A stretch of 64,000 bases of DNA from the NCBI GenBank assembly GCA_963556905.1, contig CAUWAY010000002.1, forward strand, positions 1 through 64,000. The letters run 5' to 3'. A program made the translations under genes and the position numbers. The notes under the pieces were generated by a model. That model saw only the letters and a list, made by a program, of their open reading frames with translations, ran no database searches and was not told the origin of the DNA. This DNA comes from CAG-269 sp963556905. GTDB taxonomy: Bacteria > Bacillota > Clostridia > TANB77 > CAG-508. Positions 1 to 9,108 of the stretch are shown piece by piece; position 1 is the first letter of the stretch, and each line of letters opens with the position of its first letter.

Positions 1-2
1 AA

Positions 3-50
3 AATGCACCTCCAAAATTAGATTTTTTGTCTAATTTTTTGGGTGCACTT
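3..50 (-). terminator. Rho-independent terminator for the small peptide transcript
   Basis: Two nested arms pair: TGCACC with GGTGCA outside, and AAAATTAGA with TCTAATTTT inside. On the minus strand the hairpin ends in a short T run at the window edge. It lies about 25 bases past the stop of the minus-strand peptide at 76-189. Confidence 0.6.
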
Positions 51-75
51 CACAAAGCATAATGTGGTGCTTTTA

Positions 76-189
76 TTATTTGCTCAAAATTACTACTATT
101 GCAATAATCAAGGCAAATGCTATAATAGTCATTCCTACTAAACCGTAGAAAAGTAAGTATATTATCATTAACATAGCTTGTTCTACCAT
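76..189 (-). CDS. 37-residue hydrophobic membrane peptide, possible type I toxin-like
   Basis: A 37-codon minus-strand ORF starts at ATG 187-189 behind a strong Shine-Dalgarno site (GGAGG at 199-203) and stops at TAA 76-78. After a short polar start (MVEQAM) nearly the whole peptide is one hydrophobic segment, ending in LSK. Upstream is a near-consensus promoter (299-304 and 276-281, 17-base spacer) and downstream a terminator, so it looks like a complete monocistronic unit. A leader of about 80 bases holds GCTACCAC, which can pair with the GTGGTGC beside the Shine-Dalgarno site, suggesting translational occlusion. Tiny membrane peptides under such control are typical of type I toxins, but I recognise no named family and see no antisense promoter with certainty. 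It could also be a membrane regulator. Confidence 0.6.
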   Translation of the reverse strand: MVEQAMLMIIYLLFYGLVGMTIIAFALIIAIVVILSK

Positions 190-275
190 ATAGCACCACC
201 TCCATTCTCACAGCTAAAACTGTGTATGTAAAGTGGTAGCACCCACACTGCTTATTCTCATTTTCTATGTTTCAT

Positions 276-304
276 ACTATACAACATTATTTAGAAAAAT
301 GCAA
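276..304 (-). promoter_or_regulatory. Promoter of the small hydrophobic peptide
   Basis: On the minus strand a -35 TTGCAT (299-304) and a -10 TATAGT (276-281) are separated by 17 bases. This is a close sigma-A match, about 87 bases upstream of the start codon. Confidence 0.7.
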
Positions 305-433
305 TAGTACAGAACAAATTTTTGTAGAATATTTTTTATTCAACTTATGAATTAGAAAGTTTATATGTTGTTTTTTAGCCATTAGTGAAAGATTGTAGTA
401 TAGACTTAAAAAATATCATTATTTCAGCGAAAA

Positions 434-462
434 TTGACTTTTCTAGGAATATATGCTAAAAT
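434..462 (+). promoter_or_regulatory. Sigma-A promoter of the MYG1-like gene
   Basis: TTGACT at 434-439 and TAAAAT at 457-462 have a 17-base spacer and a TGC extension just before the -10 box. They lie about 80 bases upstream of the gene at 541. Confidence 0.7.
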
Positions 463-540
463 AAAAAAATGATAAAAATATCATATTTGAAGCACATTGA
501 AAACAAGAAAGCTATCTAAAAAGGGCAGAAAGGCAGAAAA

Positions 541-1449
541 ATGAAATACAAAAATATAAATATTGTAAACATAAAAGAAGCAAATGCAATTACCCATGGA
601 GGAACATTCCATGCTGATGAAGTATTTGCGACGGTAGTATTAAGTAAAATATTGCCAGAAGTTAAATTATGCCGGATATTTAAAATAACAAATGAAATTC
701 CTAAAAATGCAATAATATACGATTTTGGAGGAGGTGAATTTGATCACCACATAAAAGGGTATAACAAAATGAGACCAAACGGAATAAAGTATTCTGCATT
801 TGGACTTTTGTGGAAGAAGTTTGGAAAGGAACTTCTAAAAAAAGTTGAAAAGAAAGAAGAAGTCTTTTATTTATTCGATAAAACATTTGTATCTGCAATA
901 GACGCAGCAGATAATGGTCAAGTTATTAAAAACAAGGTAATTCCTGTAATAACTTTGTCATCAGTTATAGCAACATTTAATCCAAATTGGGACGAAAATG
1001 AAGATTATGATGAAAATTTTTTAAAAGCTGTAGAATATGCAGAAAAAATTTTTGATAACGAGTTAAAAAAGGCAATTTCCAAGATAAATGCGAAAGAAAA
1101 AGTAGAAAAAGCAATAGAGGAATCTAAAAATGGAATATTACTATTAGAAAGATATATGCCATGGCAAGAACAACTATTTGCAACTAAATCACAAAAAGCA
1201 AAAGAAATTTATTTTGTTATATTTCCATCAAACAGAGGAGGATATAATGCAGTGGCAGTACCAGACCTCGATGGATATCTTTGGAAGAAAAAGTTATTTC
1301 CAGAAGAGTGGGCTGGTCTAACAGGGGAAAAATTGGCAGAAGTTGCAGGAGTAAAAAGTGCAAGCTTTTGCCATTTGGGAAGATTCATTGCAAGTGCTCA
1401 AACATTAGAGGATATCTTGTTAATGGCGCAAAAGGCTATTGAAGCTTAA
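541..1449 (+). CDS. MYG1/UPF0160-family metal-dependent hydrolase
   Basis: 302 residues. The N-terminus carries the MYG1/UPF0160 signature HGGTFHADE (residues 19-27), followed by FGGGEFDHH (about 63-70) and an IDAADNG motif near 118-124. These acidic and histidine clusters are the metal-binding features of this DHH-like hydrolase family. Eukaryotic MYG1 is reported as a 3'-5' RNA exonuclease; the bacterial members are poorly characterised, so the substrate here is unknown. A promoter lies about 80 bases upstream and a strong terminator directly follows, so it is probably monocistronic. The start has a modest AAGG-type Shine-Dalgarno site. Length agrees with the family. Confidence 0.85.
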   Translation: MKYKNINIVNIKEANAITHGGTFHADEVFATVVLSKILPEVKLCRIFKITNEIPKNAIIYDFGGGEFDHHIKGYNKMRPNGIKYSAFGLLWKKFGKELLKKVEKKEEVFYLFDKTFVSAIDAADNGQVIKNKVIPVITLSSVIATFNPNWDENEDYDENFLKAVEYAEKIFDNELKKAISKINAKEKVEKAIEESKNGILLLERYMPWQEQLFATKSQKAKEIYFVIFPSNRGGYNAVAVPDLDGYLWKKKLFPEEWAGLTGEKLAEVAGVKSASFCHLGRFIASAQTLEDILLMAQKAIEA

Positions 1450-1460
1450 AATTATTATGA

Positions 1461-1498
1461 AATAAGACAGTAAATGTAGTACATTTACTGTCTTATTT
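1461..1498 (+). terminator. Terminator after the MYG1-like gene
   Basis: A perfect 18-base-pair stem (1461-1478 with 1480-1497) is followed by a short T-rich tail. Confidence 0.8.
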
Positions 1499-1537
1499 GT
1501 ATTACACAAAATAAAAAACATTATTTTACATAAATAC

Positions 1538-1566
1538 TTGATTTTTACGCTAAAATGCATTATAAT
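1538..1566 (+). promoter_or_regulatory. Promoter of lysS
   Basis: TTGATT (1538-1543), a 17-base spacer and a consensus TATAAT (1561-1566), about 55 bases before the lysS start. No T-box motif is visible in the short leader. Confidence 0.75.
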
Positions 1567-1620
1567 TGACATATATTTTTGAGAAAAATTATAAGATACT
1601 AAGAAAGGAAAAACATAAAC

Positions 1621-3120
1621 ATGAAAGAAAATAATAGTCAAAATCAAGAAATAGAATTAGATGAAAATCATCTAATACAAATAAGAAAAGACAAATTAAA
1701 AGAATTACAAGAACAAGGAAAAAATCCATTTGAAATAACAAAATTTAATAGAACAAATACATCAGGAGAAATAAAATCAAATTATGAGAAATTTGAACAA
1801 AAGGATGTAGCAGTTGCAGGAAGAATAATAGCAAAAAGAATAATGGGAAAAGCATCATTTTGCACAATACAAGACAGTGATGAAAAAATTCAAAGTTATG
1901 TAAGCATAAATGATTTAGGAGAAGAAAGCTACAAAGCATTTAAAACATATGACATAGGAGATATAATAGGAATAAGTGGATTTGTATTTAAAACAAAAAC
2001 AGAAGAAATCTCAATACATGCAAAAGAAGTAATACTATTATCAAAATCACTAAGACCACTACCAGAGAAATTTCATGGATTAAAAGATGTAGACCTAAGA
2101 TATAGACAAAGATATGTAGACTTAATAATGAATCCAGAAGTAAAGGAAACATTCATAAAAAGAAGTCAAATAATAAGTGAAATAAGGAATATATTAAATG
2201 AAAAAGGATATTTAGAAGTAGAAACACCAGTACTAAACACAATATCAGGAGGAGCAACAGCAAAACCATTTATAACACACCATAATACACTAGATATACC
2301 AATGTATTTAAGAATAGCAACAGAATTAAACTTAAAAAGACTAATTGTAGGCGGATATGATAAAGTATATGAAATGGGAAGAATATTTAGAAATGAAGGA
2401 ATGGATATAAGGCATAATCCAGAATTTACATCAATTGAATTATATTCCGCATATGAAGACTATAATGACATGATGAACATAACAGAAGAAATTTTCAAAA
2501 GATGTGCTATGAAAGTATGTGGAACAACAACAATAAACTATCAAGGAACAGAAATTGACTTAAGTGGAAAATGGAAAAGAATCACAATGATAGATAGTAT
2601 TAAAGAAGCATGTGGAATAGACTTTAACACAATAAATACAGACGAAGAAGCTATAGCTTTAGCTAAAGAAAGAAAAATAGAAATACCAGCAGGAAAAGAA
2701 ACAAGAGGACATATAATAAGCCTATTTTTTGATGAATATGTTGAAGAAACATTAATACAACCAACATTTATATATGATTATCCAGTAGAAATATCACCAC
2801 TTGCAAAAAAATCATCAAAAGACTCAAGATTAACAGAAAGATTTGAAGCATTTATTGGTGGTAGAGAATACGGAAATGCATTTTCAGAACTAAATGACCC
2901 AATAGACCAATATGAAAGATTTAAAGAAGAAATTGCAGCAAGAGAAAATGGAGACGAAGAAGCTGGAATGATGGATGAAGACTTTATAAATGCTCTAGAA
3001 TATGGAATGCCACCAACAGGAGGACTTGGAATAGGAATAGATAGACTTGTTATGTTATTGACAGATTCAGCATCAATAAGAGATGTATTACTATTTCCAA
3101 CAATGAAACCATTAAACTAA
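1621..3120 (+). CDS. lysS: Lysine--tRNA ligase, class II
   Basis: 499 residues, the usual length for bacterial class II LysRS. An N-terminal OB-fold anticodon-binding domain (about 55-150, including VAGRI and GDIIGISG) precedes the class II catalytic core: motif 1 around YLEVETPVL (about 197-205), motif 2 around YEMGRIFRNEGMD, and motif 3 GGLGIGIDRLVMLL near the C-terminus. The enzyme charges tRNA-Lys in the cytoplasm. The ATG has an AAAGGA Shine-Dalgarno site. It has its own promoter and a bidirectional terminator, so it is probably transcribed alone rather than in the dus-greA-lysS arrangement seen in some Firmicutes. Confidence 0.97.
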   Translation: MKENNSQNQEIELDENHLIQIRKDKLKELQEQGKNPFEITKFNRTNTSGEIKSNYEKFEQKDVAVAGRIIAKRIMGKASFCTIQDSDEKIQSYVSINDLGEESYKAFKTYDIGDIIGISGFVFKTKTEEISIHAKEVILLSKSLRPLPEKFHGLKDVDLRYRQRYVDLIMNPEVKETFIKRSQIISEIRNILNEKGYLEVETPVLNTISGGATAKPFITHHNTLDIPMYLRIATELNLKRLIVGGYDKVYEMGRIFRNEGMDIRHNPEFTSIELYSAYEDYNDMMNITEEIFKRCAMKVCGTTTINYQGTEIDLSGKWKRITMIDSIKEACGIDFNTINTDEEAIALAKERKIEIPAGKETRGHIISLFFDEYVEETLIQPTFIYDYPVEISPLAKKSSKDSRLTERFEAFIGGREYGNAFSELNDPIDQYERFKEEIAARENGDEEAGMMDEDFINALEYGMPPTGGLGIGIDRLVMLLTDSASIRDVLLFPTMKPLN

Positions 3121-3142
3121 AATATTGATAAATTTTTATACT

Positions 3143-3172
3143 AAAAAGCTAATCAAAAATGATTAGCTTTTT
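3143..3172. terminator. Bidirectional terminator between lysS and the C39-like gene
   Basis: AAAAAGCTAATC pairs with GATTAGCTTTTT around a 6-base loop. A and T runs on the two sides allow it to serve both convergent genes. Confidence 0.8.
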
Positions 3173-3205
3173 ACTTTATAATAATAGAATTAAGAAAATC
3201 AATAA

Positions 3206-3965
3206 TTAGTAACTTTCTATATATAAAGCCTTAGCTAAATAAGGAGTAACTTCATTTATATCATACCAACCAGAACTCTTACTATCATTTTTACCACCGA
3301 TTAGGATTAGAGACATAAACATTTCCTTTATTATCAGTAGCAAGTAAGGCCATATAATGAGAAGCAGTAGTCCAACGATTATTATTAGGTTTATTCCAAA
3401 CGCAAATAATAATAGGTCTATTTGTATTTAGATGTTCAATAATCTTTTTATTAGACAAATGAACACTATCATAATAAAAATCAGAATTTTTAATTTCATA
3501 TGTAGAAAACAACTCTTCAGAAAGCTTGTCATGATTCATGACAGGATAATATTTTTTTCTAAGATCATCAGGAGAAAAATTTTTACCATATCCACTTAAT
3601 ATAATAGCCATAGTAGTTATACCACAACCATTTTGTGACATAGTACCATTCCAATAATCTTTTTTACTCCAAGAAGAATTACCATTTTGTTTATATTCTT
3701 TATAAACTTTTTTATTACTATCAATAGTAGTAAATGTAGTAAAATATCCATCTTCATTATATATTTTTTCCTGACCAATTCCAGAATAATTTTTATTTTC
3801 ATCTAATTTAATTGTTTTATAATTAGAAATATTTTCAAAATTAGAAATATTAAAATAATCAGAAAATATATAATTATTTTTAATTAAAAAATAAATTACC
3901 AAGCAAATAGTTATCACCAATAATATAAACTTTTTAAAATTACATTTTCTTTTAATATTACTCAT
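3206..3965 (-). pseudogene. Membrane-anchored C39-like cysteine peptidase, frameshifted near its C-terminus
   Basis: The main frame (3291-3965, 224 residues) has an N-terminal membrane anchor (about 12-29) and a C39-like papain fold: the nucleophile in QNGCGITTMA (Cys114), the His in ASHYMALL (His203) and the Asn in SNPN (Asn220). The frame then stops early at 3291-3293. Reading on in the neighbouring frame from about 3298 gives GGKNDSKSSGWYDINEVTPY and about ten more residues, to TAA at 3206-3208. This is exactly the expected C-terminal tail of the C39_2 family, so one extra base (the G of CCG at 3299) separates the halves. The start has a strong AGGGAGG site. It probably acts outside the membrane; the substrate is unknown. 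All three presumed catalytic residues precede the shift, so some activity may persist. Sequencing error is possible. Confidence 0.75.
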
Positions 3966-4094
3966 AAAAATATCCTCCCTAAGACATGCCTATATTATAC
4001 AAATAAAATTAAAAAATAGTTTTAAGAAACTATTAATAAATTATTAAATTTTTCTTTACATACCATTTAAAATTAAAAAGATATAGTCAAATAA

Positions 4095-4123
4095 TTGAAA
4101 TTTTTAAAAAAATATGATATAGT
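4095..4123 (+). promoter_or_regulatory. Promoter of the M50 protease-tsaD-phosphoesterase run
   Basis: TTGAAA (4095-4100), a 17-base spacer and TATAGT (4118-4123), 30 bases upstream of the start at 4154. Confidence 0.7.
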
Positions 4124-4153
4124 ATATAAATAAAATTGATTTAGGAGGATAAT

Positions 4154-4888
4154 ATGTTCGGATTTGGAGTAGACAAAAAAGCACTATATATAATAATAGG
4201 AATATTAGTATTAATATCACTTTTTAGTTTAGGAACAGAAGGAATCTTTAATTTAGTACTATCTATTCCAGCAGTACTATTAGCAATAACTGTACATGAA
4301 TTTGGTCATGCATTTGCAGCATACAAATTAGGAGATGACACTCCATTGAGGCAAGGAAGACTAAGTTTAAATCCACTTGACCACGTAGATCCGCTAGGAA
4401 TAGCAATGTTATTATTTGCACATATAGGATGGGGGAAACCAGTTCAAGTAGACCCAAGAAATTACAATAGAAACATAACAGTAGAAAAAGCAGATGCAAT
4501 TGTATCATTTGCAGGACCACTAATGAACTTCATAACAGCAATAATATTTGCATTAATATATTGTGCAATTTGGAAGTTTGCAGGAATAACATTTATAACA
4601 AGCAATGTAGGATCTATAGTAATATCAATAGTAGCAAGTGTAATAACAATGGATATAGGTTTAGGAATATTTAACTTAATCCCGTTACCACCTTTAGATG
4701 GTTCAAAAATATTTTTACCAATATTGCCATATAATGCAAAATCTTGGTTTATAGAAAACGAAAGAATATTTTATATAATATTTTTAGTAATATGGATATC
4801 AGGAATTGCAGGAAACTTAATATCACCATTAATAAGTAAAATGACAGAATGGGTAATAACATTTGCAATGAATGTATTTGGTTTATAA
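4154..4888 (+). CDS. Site-2 protease-type M50 membrane metalloprotease
   Basis: 244 residues, multi-spanning. The zinc-binding HEFGH motif is at residues 48-52 inside a hydrophobic helix. The second M50 signature, NLIPLPPLDGSK (about 176-187), supplies the conserved Asp that completes the zinc site. Members of this short M50B group (YwhC/Rip-like) cut substrates inside the membrane; many have no known substrate. There is no PDZ domain, unlike RseP. The ATG follows TAGGAGGA at good spacing. It heads a same-strand run with tsaD (36-base gap), suggesting co-transcription but not a shared function. Confidence 0.9.
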   Translation: MFGFGVDKKALYIIIGILVLISLFSLGTEGIFNLVLSIPAVLLAITVHEFGHAFAAYKLGDDTPLRQGRLSLNPLDHVDPLGIAMLLFAHIGWGKPVQVDPRNYNRNITVEKADAIVSFAGPLMNFITAIIFALIYCAIWKFAGITFITSNVGSIVISIVASVITMDIGLGIFNLIPLPPLDGSKIFLPILPYNAKSWFIENERIFYIIFLVIWISGIAGNLISPLISKMTEWVITFAMNVFGL

Positions 4889-4924
4889 AACATAAAGGAG
4901 AAAAGCAATAGCTAAAACATAAAA

Positions 4925-5923
4925 ATGGAAAAAGAAATAATAGTATTAGGAATAGAAACGAGTTGTGATGAAACCTCTGTAGCCATAATAAAAAATGGCA
5001 GAGAGGTTTTAGCCAATATAATAGATACACAAATAAAAATTCATGAGCAATTTGGAGGAGTTGTACCAGAAATTGCATCAAGGAATCATATAGAAGCAAT
5101 ATCAAGAGTAACAAAAAAAGCATTAGAAGAAGCAAAAATAAAATTAGAAGATATAGACGTAATAGCGCCAACATATGGACCTGGTCTAGTAGGAGCACTA
5201 TTAGTAGGAGTATCATATGGTAGAGGCTTAGCATATGCTTTAAACAAGCCACTTGTAGGTGTAAATCATTTAGAAGGGCATATTGCTGCAAATTACATAA
5301 CACACAAAGATTTGAAACCACCTTTTTTATGTATGCTAACATCAGGAGGAAACACACAAATTGTATATGTAAAAGACTACTGTAATATGGAAGTATTAGG
5401 ACGAACAAGAGATGATGCAATAGGAGAAGCATTTGATAAAGTTGCTAGAGTTATAGGATTAACATATCCAGGAGGACCAAAAATAGATAAACTATCCCAA
5501 AATGGACAAGCAATAATAAAATTTCCACAAACACACTTTGAAAACTTAGACTTTAGTTTTAGTGGTATAAAAACAGCAGTAATAAATTTACATCACAAAA
5601 ATCCTGAAATAAATAGAGAAGACTTATGCATGAGTTTTGAAAAAGCAGTAACAGAAGTATTAATAGACAATATAACTAAGGCAGTAGAACAAACAGGTAT
5701 AAATAAAATAGTTTTAGCTGGAGGAGTTTCAGCAAATACACATATAAGAAGTGAATTTGAAAAATTAGAAAAAAAGCTAAAAGCAAAAGTATATAAACCA
5801 GACTTAAAATTATGTACAGACAATGCGGCAATGATAGGATGTGCGGGGTATTATAGATTTTTGAATGGAGATTTGTCAGAAAATACACTAAATGCAGTGC
5901 CAAACTTAAAAATAGGAGAATAA
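4925..5923 (+). CDS. tsaD: tRNA N6-adenosine threonylcarbamoyltransferase
   Basis: 332 residues, matching the TsaD (Gcp/YgjD) length. It starts with the ASKHA-fold sequence GIETSCDETSVAI and carries the metal-binding histidines in NHIEAIS (His55) and HLEGH (His115, His119), the nucleotide-binding SGGNTQ loop, and late AGGVSANTH and DNAAMIGCAG motifs. It transfers the threonylcarbamoyl group to A37 of ANN-decoding tRNAs, acting with TsaB, TsaE and TsaC, none of which lies in this window. The visible AAAGGAG (4894-4900) is 24 bases from the ATG, unusually far. A small AGC-AATA-GCT hairpin could shorten that distance. Confidence 0.96.
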   Translation: MEKEIIVLGIETSCDETSVAIIKNGREVLANIIDTQIKIHEQFGGVVPEIASRNHIEAISRVTKKALEEAKIKLEDIDVIAPTYGPGLVGALLVGVSYGRGLAYALNKPLVGVNHLEGHIAANYITHKDLKPPFLCMLTSGGNTQIVYVKDYCNMEVLGRTRDDAIGEAFDKVARVIGLTYPGGPKIDKLSQNGQAIIKFPQTHFENLDFSFSGIKTAVINLHHKNPEINREDLCMSFEKAVTEVLIDNITKAVEQTGINKIVLAGGVSANTHIRSEFEKLEKKLKAKVYKPDLKLCTDNAAMIGCAGYYRFLNGDLSENTLNAVPNLKIGE

Positions 5924-5951
5924 AAACTTTTTTGAGAAAGGAAAATAAACA

Positions 5952-6656
5952 ATGTCAATATTTGTAATAGCAGATTTGCACTTATCTTTTAATAACCCAA
6001 AACCAATGGATATATTTGGAGAAAACTGGATAAAACATGAAGAAAAAATAAGAAAAAATTGGATAGAAAATGTAAAAAAAGAAGATTTAGTTATTTTACC
6101 AGGTGACTTTTCATGGGAAACATACTTAGAAAAAACAAAATTAGATTTCGAATACTTAAATAAAATGCCAGGAAACAAAATATTATTAAAAGGAAATCAT
6201 GATTATTGGTGGACAACGGTTACATCCATGAGAAAATTTTTACGAGAAAATAACTTTACAAATATTGATTTTTTGTATAATAATAGTTATGAATACAATG
6301 GAAAAATTTTATGTGGAACAAGAGGTTGGAGTATTGTAGATGAACAAATGGATAAAAAACTTATAAATAGAGAACTTATAAGATTAGAATTATCAATAAA
6401 AGATGGAATAAATAGATTTGGAAATGATAAAGAAATAATAGTATTTATGCACTATCCACCTATTACAAAAGCAAAAATAGTAGCACAGGAAGAAGTAGAA
6501 TTTGTAAAAATGATGAAAAAGTACAATATAAAAAGATGCTATTATGGGCACTTACATGGAGCATCAATTGCAGATGCAGTTGAAGGGGAAGTTGAAGGAA
6601 TCGATTTCAAATTAGTGAGTGCAGATAAAATGAATTTTAAATTATTGAAAATATAA
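5952..6656 (+). CDS. Calcineurin-like metallophosphoesterase (COG1768-like)
   Basis: 234 residues with the full metallophosphoesterase motif series: DLH (Asp8, His10), GDFSWE (about 51-56), KGNHDYWW (about 80-87), MHYPP and the terminal GHLHG. These residues bind the two catalytic metals. The W-rich GNHDYWW form is characteristic of a bacterial phosphohydrolase subgroup (COG1768) whose substrate is not established. The ATG follows GAAAGGA 28 bases after tsaD, so the two are probably co-transcribed. A terminator overlapping the stop codon ends the unit. Confidence 0.88.
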   Translation: MSIFVIADLHLSFNNPKPMDIFGENWIKHEEKIRKNWIENVKKEDLVILPGDFSWETYLEKTKLDFEYLNKMPGNKILLKGNHDYWWTTVTSMRKFLRENNFTNIDFLYNNSYEYNGKILCGTRGWSIVDEQMDKKLINRELIRLELSIKDGINRFGNDKEIIVFMHYPPITKAKIVAQEEVEFVKMMKKYNIKRCYYGHLHGASIADAVEGEVEGIDFKLVSADKMNFKLLKI

Positions 6657-6688
6657 ACAAGAATTTTTTTGAAAGATTCTTGTTTTTT
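6655..6688 (+). terminator. Terminator after the phosphoesterase gene
   Basis: AAACAAGAAT pairs with ATTCTTGTTT and is followed by T5. The left arm overlaps the gene's stop codon. Confidence 0.75.
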
Positions 6689-6734
6689 CATTTGGAATAT
6701 AGTAGAATAAACAGAAACAAGGGGGGAGGAAAAT

Positions 6735-8780
6735 ATGTTAGATTTAAACAAAGATGTAAAATATGTAAAAACAGTAGGACCTAATAGAGTAAAACTATTA
6801 AACAAATTAAATATATATACACTAAAAGACTTAATAACATATTACCCAAGAGATTATGAAGACAGAAGTAGACCTAAGAATTTATATGAATGTATGGATG
6901 GCGAAGAAGTTTTAATACAAGCAATGGCAACAGGTACAATTACGGAAATGCATAAAGGAAAAATGACAATAAGTAGATTAATTGTAAAAGACCAAACAGG
7001 AACATGCTATATAACATGGTTTAATCAAGGGTATTTAAGAGACAAATTTCAACCTGGAAAAATTTATAGATTTTTTGGGAAAATATCTATAAAAAGCGGA
7101 AGATTCGAAATGAATTCACCAGTATATGATGAAATAAATCAAAGTAAAAATACAGGAAAAATAATTCCAATATATCCATTAACATATGAATTAAAACAAA
7201 GTACTTTAAGAAGAATAATAGAAAACGGATTAGAAGAAATAAAAGGTAAACTTCCTGAAACGCTTCCAGAAGAAATGTTAAAAGAAAACAATTTGTGGGA
7301 TATAAATCAAAGTATAGAAAGAATTCATTTTCCACAAGAATTTTCTGATTTTAATAAAGCTCGTCAAAGACTAGTATTTGAAGAACTTTTAACAATGCAA
7401 CTAGCATTATTAAAATTAAAAAATAATTATGAACATGATACAAATGGAATACAATTTAGTAAACAAATAAAAATGTCAGATGTAATAAATATATTGCCAT
7501 TTAAACTTACAAAAGCACAATTAAGAGTATTAGAAGAAATAGATAAAGATATGGAAAGTAATAAGCCTATGAATAGACTATTACAAGGAGATGTTGGTTC
7601 AGGGAAAACAGTTGTTGCAATGATTTCGGCATATAAAGCAGTAAAATCAGGATATCAAGTAGCAATAATGGCACCGACTGCGATACTTGCTAGTCAACAC
7701 TTAGAAAGCTTTCAAAATATATTAGAACAATTTGGAATAAGAAGTGCTCTATTAATTTCAAGTATAACAAAAAAGAAAAAACAAGAAATATTAGAAAAAC
7801 TACAAAATGGTGAAATTGATATACTAATAGGAACTCATGCAATATTAGAAGAAAATGTAATATTTAAAAATTTAGGATTAGTAGTAACAGATGAGCAACA
7901 TAGATTTGGTGTAAAACAACGTAGTACAATAGCATTAAAAGCTCAAAATCCAGACATTATAGCAATGTCTGCAACTCCAATACCAAGAACTTTGGCATTA
8001 ATACTATATGGTGACTTAGATATTTCAATAATTGATGAACTACCACCAAATAGAAAAAAAATAGAAACATTTGCAGTTAGAAAAAATATGGAAGAAAGAG
8101 TTAATGGATTTATTAGGAAACAAGTAGATGATGGAAGACAAGCGTATATAGTATGTCCATTAGTTGAAGAAAACGACGAGATGGATTTAAAGTCTGTAAT
8201 AGAGCTTGCAGAAAAATATCAAAAAGAGACATTTAGTAATTATAGTGTTGCATACTTGCATGGAAAAATGAAAGCAAAAGAAAAAGACGAAATTATGCAA
8301 AAATTTAAAAATGGAGAAATTCAAATTTTAATATCAACTACTGTAATCGAAGTTGGGGTAAATGTTCCAAATGCAAGTATAATGGTAGTTGAAAATGCAG
8401 AAAGATTTGGACTTGCACAATTGCATCAGTTACGTGGAAGAGTTGGTAGAGGAGAATATCAATCTTATTGTATTTTAAAATATGATGGAAATGGAGAAAC
8501 AATAAGACAACGCATGAAAGTAATGTGTGATACAAATGATGGATTTATTATTTCTGAAAAAGATTTAGAACTTAGAGGATCAGGAGATTTCTTTGGAACA
8601 GAGCAACATGGACTTCCAGAATTTAAAATTGCTAATTTGTTTGAAGATGTTGGAACATTAAAAAAAGTTCAAAGTATTGCAATGAAAATAATGGAAGATG
8701 ATCCATTATTGCAAAAAGAAAAAAATAAAAAATTAAATGAATTAGTAAAAGAAAAGTTTAGTTCAAGAATAGAAATATAG
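6735..8780 (+). CDS. recG: ATP-dependent DNA helicase RecG
   Basis: 681 residues, the normal RecG length. An N-terminal wedge/OB-fold region (about 1-230, with GTCYITWFNQ) binds branched DNA. The SF2 motor follows: Walker A GDVGSGKTVVA, TDEQHRFGVKQR (motif II), MSATPIPRTLAL (motif III), STTVIEVGVNVPNA and QLHQLRGRVGRG (motif VI). RecG reverses stalled replication forks and processes R-loops and recombination intermediates. The start follows a very strong GGGGGGAGG site. A small membrane-protein gene lies 48 bases downstream and may be co-transcribed. Confidence 0.97.
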   Translation: MLDLNKDVKYVKTVGPNRVKLLNKLNIYTLKDLITYYPRDYEDRSRPKNLYECMDGEEVLIQAMATGTITEMHKGKMTISRLIVKDQTGTCYITWFNQGYLRDKFQPGKIYRFFGKISIKSGRFEMNSPVYDEINQSKNTGKIIPIYPLTYELKQSTLRRIIENGLEEIKGKLPETLPEEMLKENNLWDINQSIERIHFPQEFSDFNKARQRLVFEELLTMQLALLKLKNNYEHDTNGIQFSKQIKMSDVINILPFKLTKAQLRVLEEIDKDMESNKPMNRLLQGDVGSGKTVVAMISAYKAVKSGYQVAIMAPTAILASQHLESFQNILEQFGIRSALLISSITKKKKQEILEKLQNGEIDILIGTHAILEENVIFKNLGLVVTDEQHRFGVKQRSTIALKAQNPDIIAMSATPIPRTLALILYGDLDISIIDELPPNRKKIETFAVRKNMEERVNGFIRKQVDDGRQAYIVCPLVEENDEMDLKSVIELAEKYQKETFSNYSVAYLHGKMKAKEKDEIMQKFKNGEIQILISTTVIEVGVNVPNASIMVVENAERFGLAQLHQLRGRVGRGEYQSYCILKYDGNGETIRQRMKVMCDTNDGFIISEKDLELRGSGDFFGTEQHGLPEFKIANLFEDVGTLKKVQSIAMKIMEDDPLLQKEKNKKLNELVKEKFSSRIEI

Positions 8781-8828
8781 AATAGTACTGGTTCATAGGA
8801 ACAGTATAGAAAAGGATGTTGATTAGAT

Positions 8829-9020
8829 ATGTTACAAATAGTTTTAAAATTAATTGGAGCAATAATTAGTTTAGCAGGAGTAGTATTAATATATGATGCT
8901 CGTACTATTACAAAAAAAGTTTTTGGTTTTGGAGATCAAAATGAAGCGACAAGTGGATTAAAAATTTTTGGATTTATTTTAAGTATTTTTGGAGCATTAA
9001 TAATATATTTTTGTATATAA
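8829..9020 (+). CDS. Small two-helix membrane protein
   Basis: 63 residues with two hydrophobic segments (about 2-22 and 45-62) flanking a short loop with ARTITKK and GDQNEA. Both helices are glycine-containing and hairpin-like, so it probably sits in the cytoplasmic membrane. I do not recognise a named family, but clostridial genomes often carry such a short protein after recG. The start has an AAAGGATG-type ribosome site, and a strong terminator follows at 9033-9067. Function unknown. Confidence 0.7.
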   Translation: MLQIVLKLIGAIISLAGVVLIYDARTITKKVFGFGDQNEATSGLKIFGFILSIFGALIIYFCI

Positions 9021-9032
9021 TTAAAACTACTT

Positions 9033-9067
9033 ATAGAAAATGAAGCAAATTTTGCTTTATTTTCTAT
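9033..9067 (+). terminator. Terminator after the recG unit
   Basis: A 17-base-pair stem (9033-9049 with 9051-9067, one G-U pair) contains AAGCAAA/TTTGCTT, with a T-rich right arm. Confidence 0.75.
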
Positions 9068-9108
9068 TATATTAAAATAAAAAATATTTAAAATTTATTC
9101 AAAAATTA

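Noticed and set aside
4749..5432. 227-residue minus-strand ORF rich in Leu, opposite the M50 protease and tsaD genes
   Set aside because: Composition (Leu/Tyr/Phe from A/T-rich antisense) and lack of a ribosome site show it is a shadow of tsaD and its neighbour.
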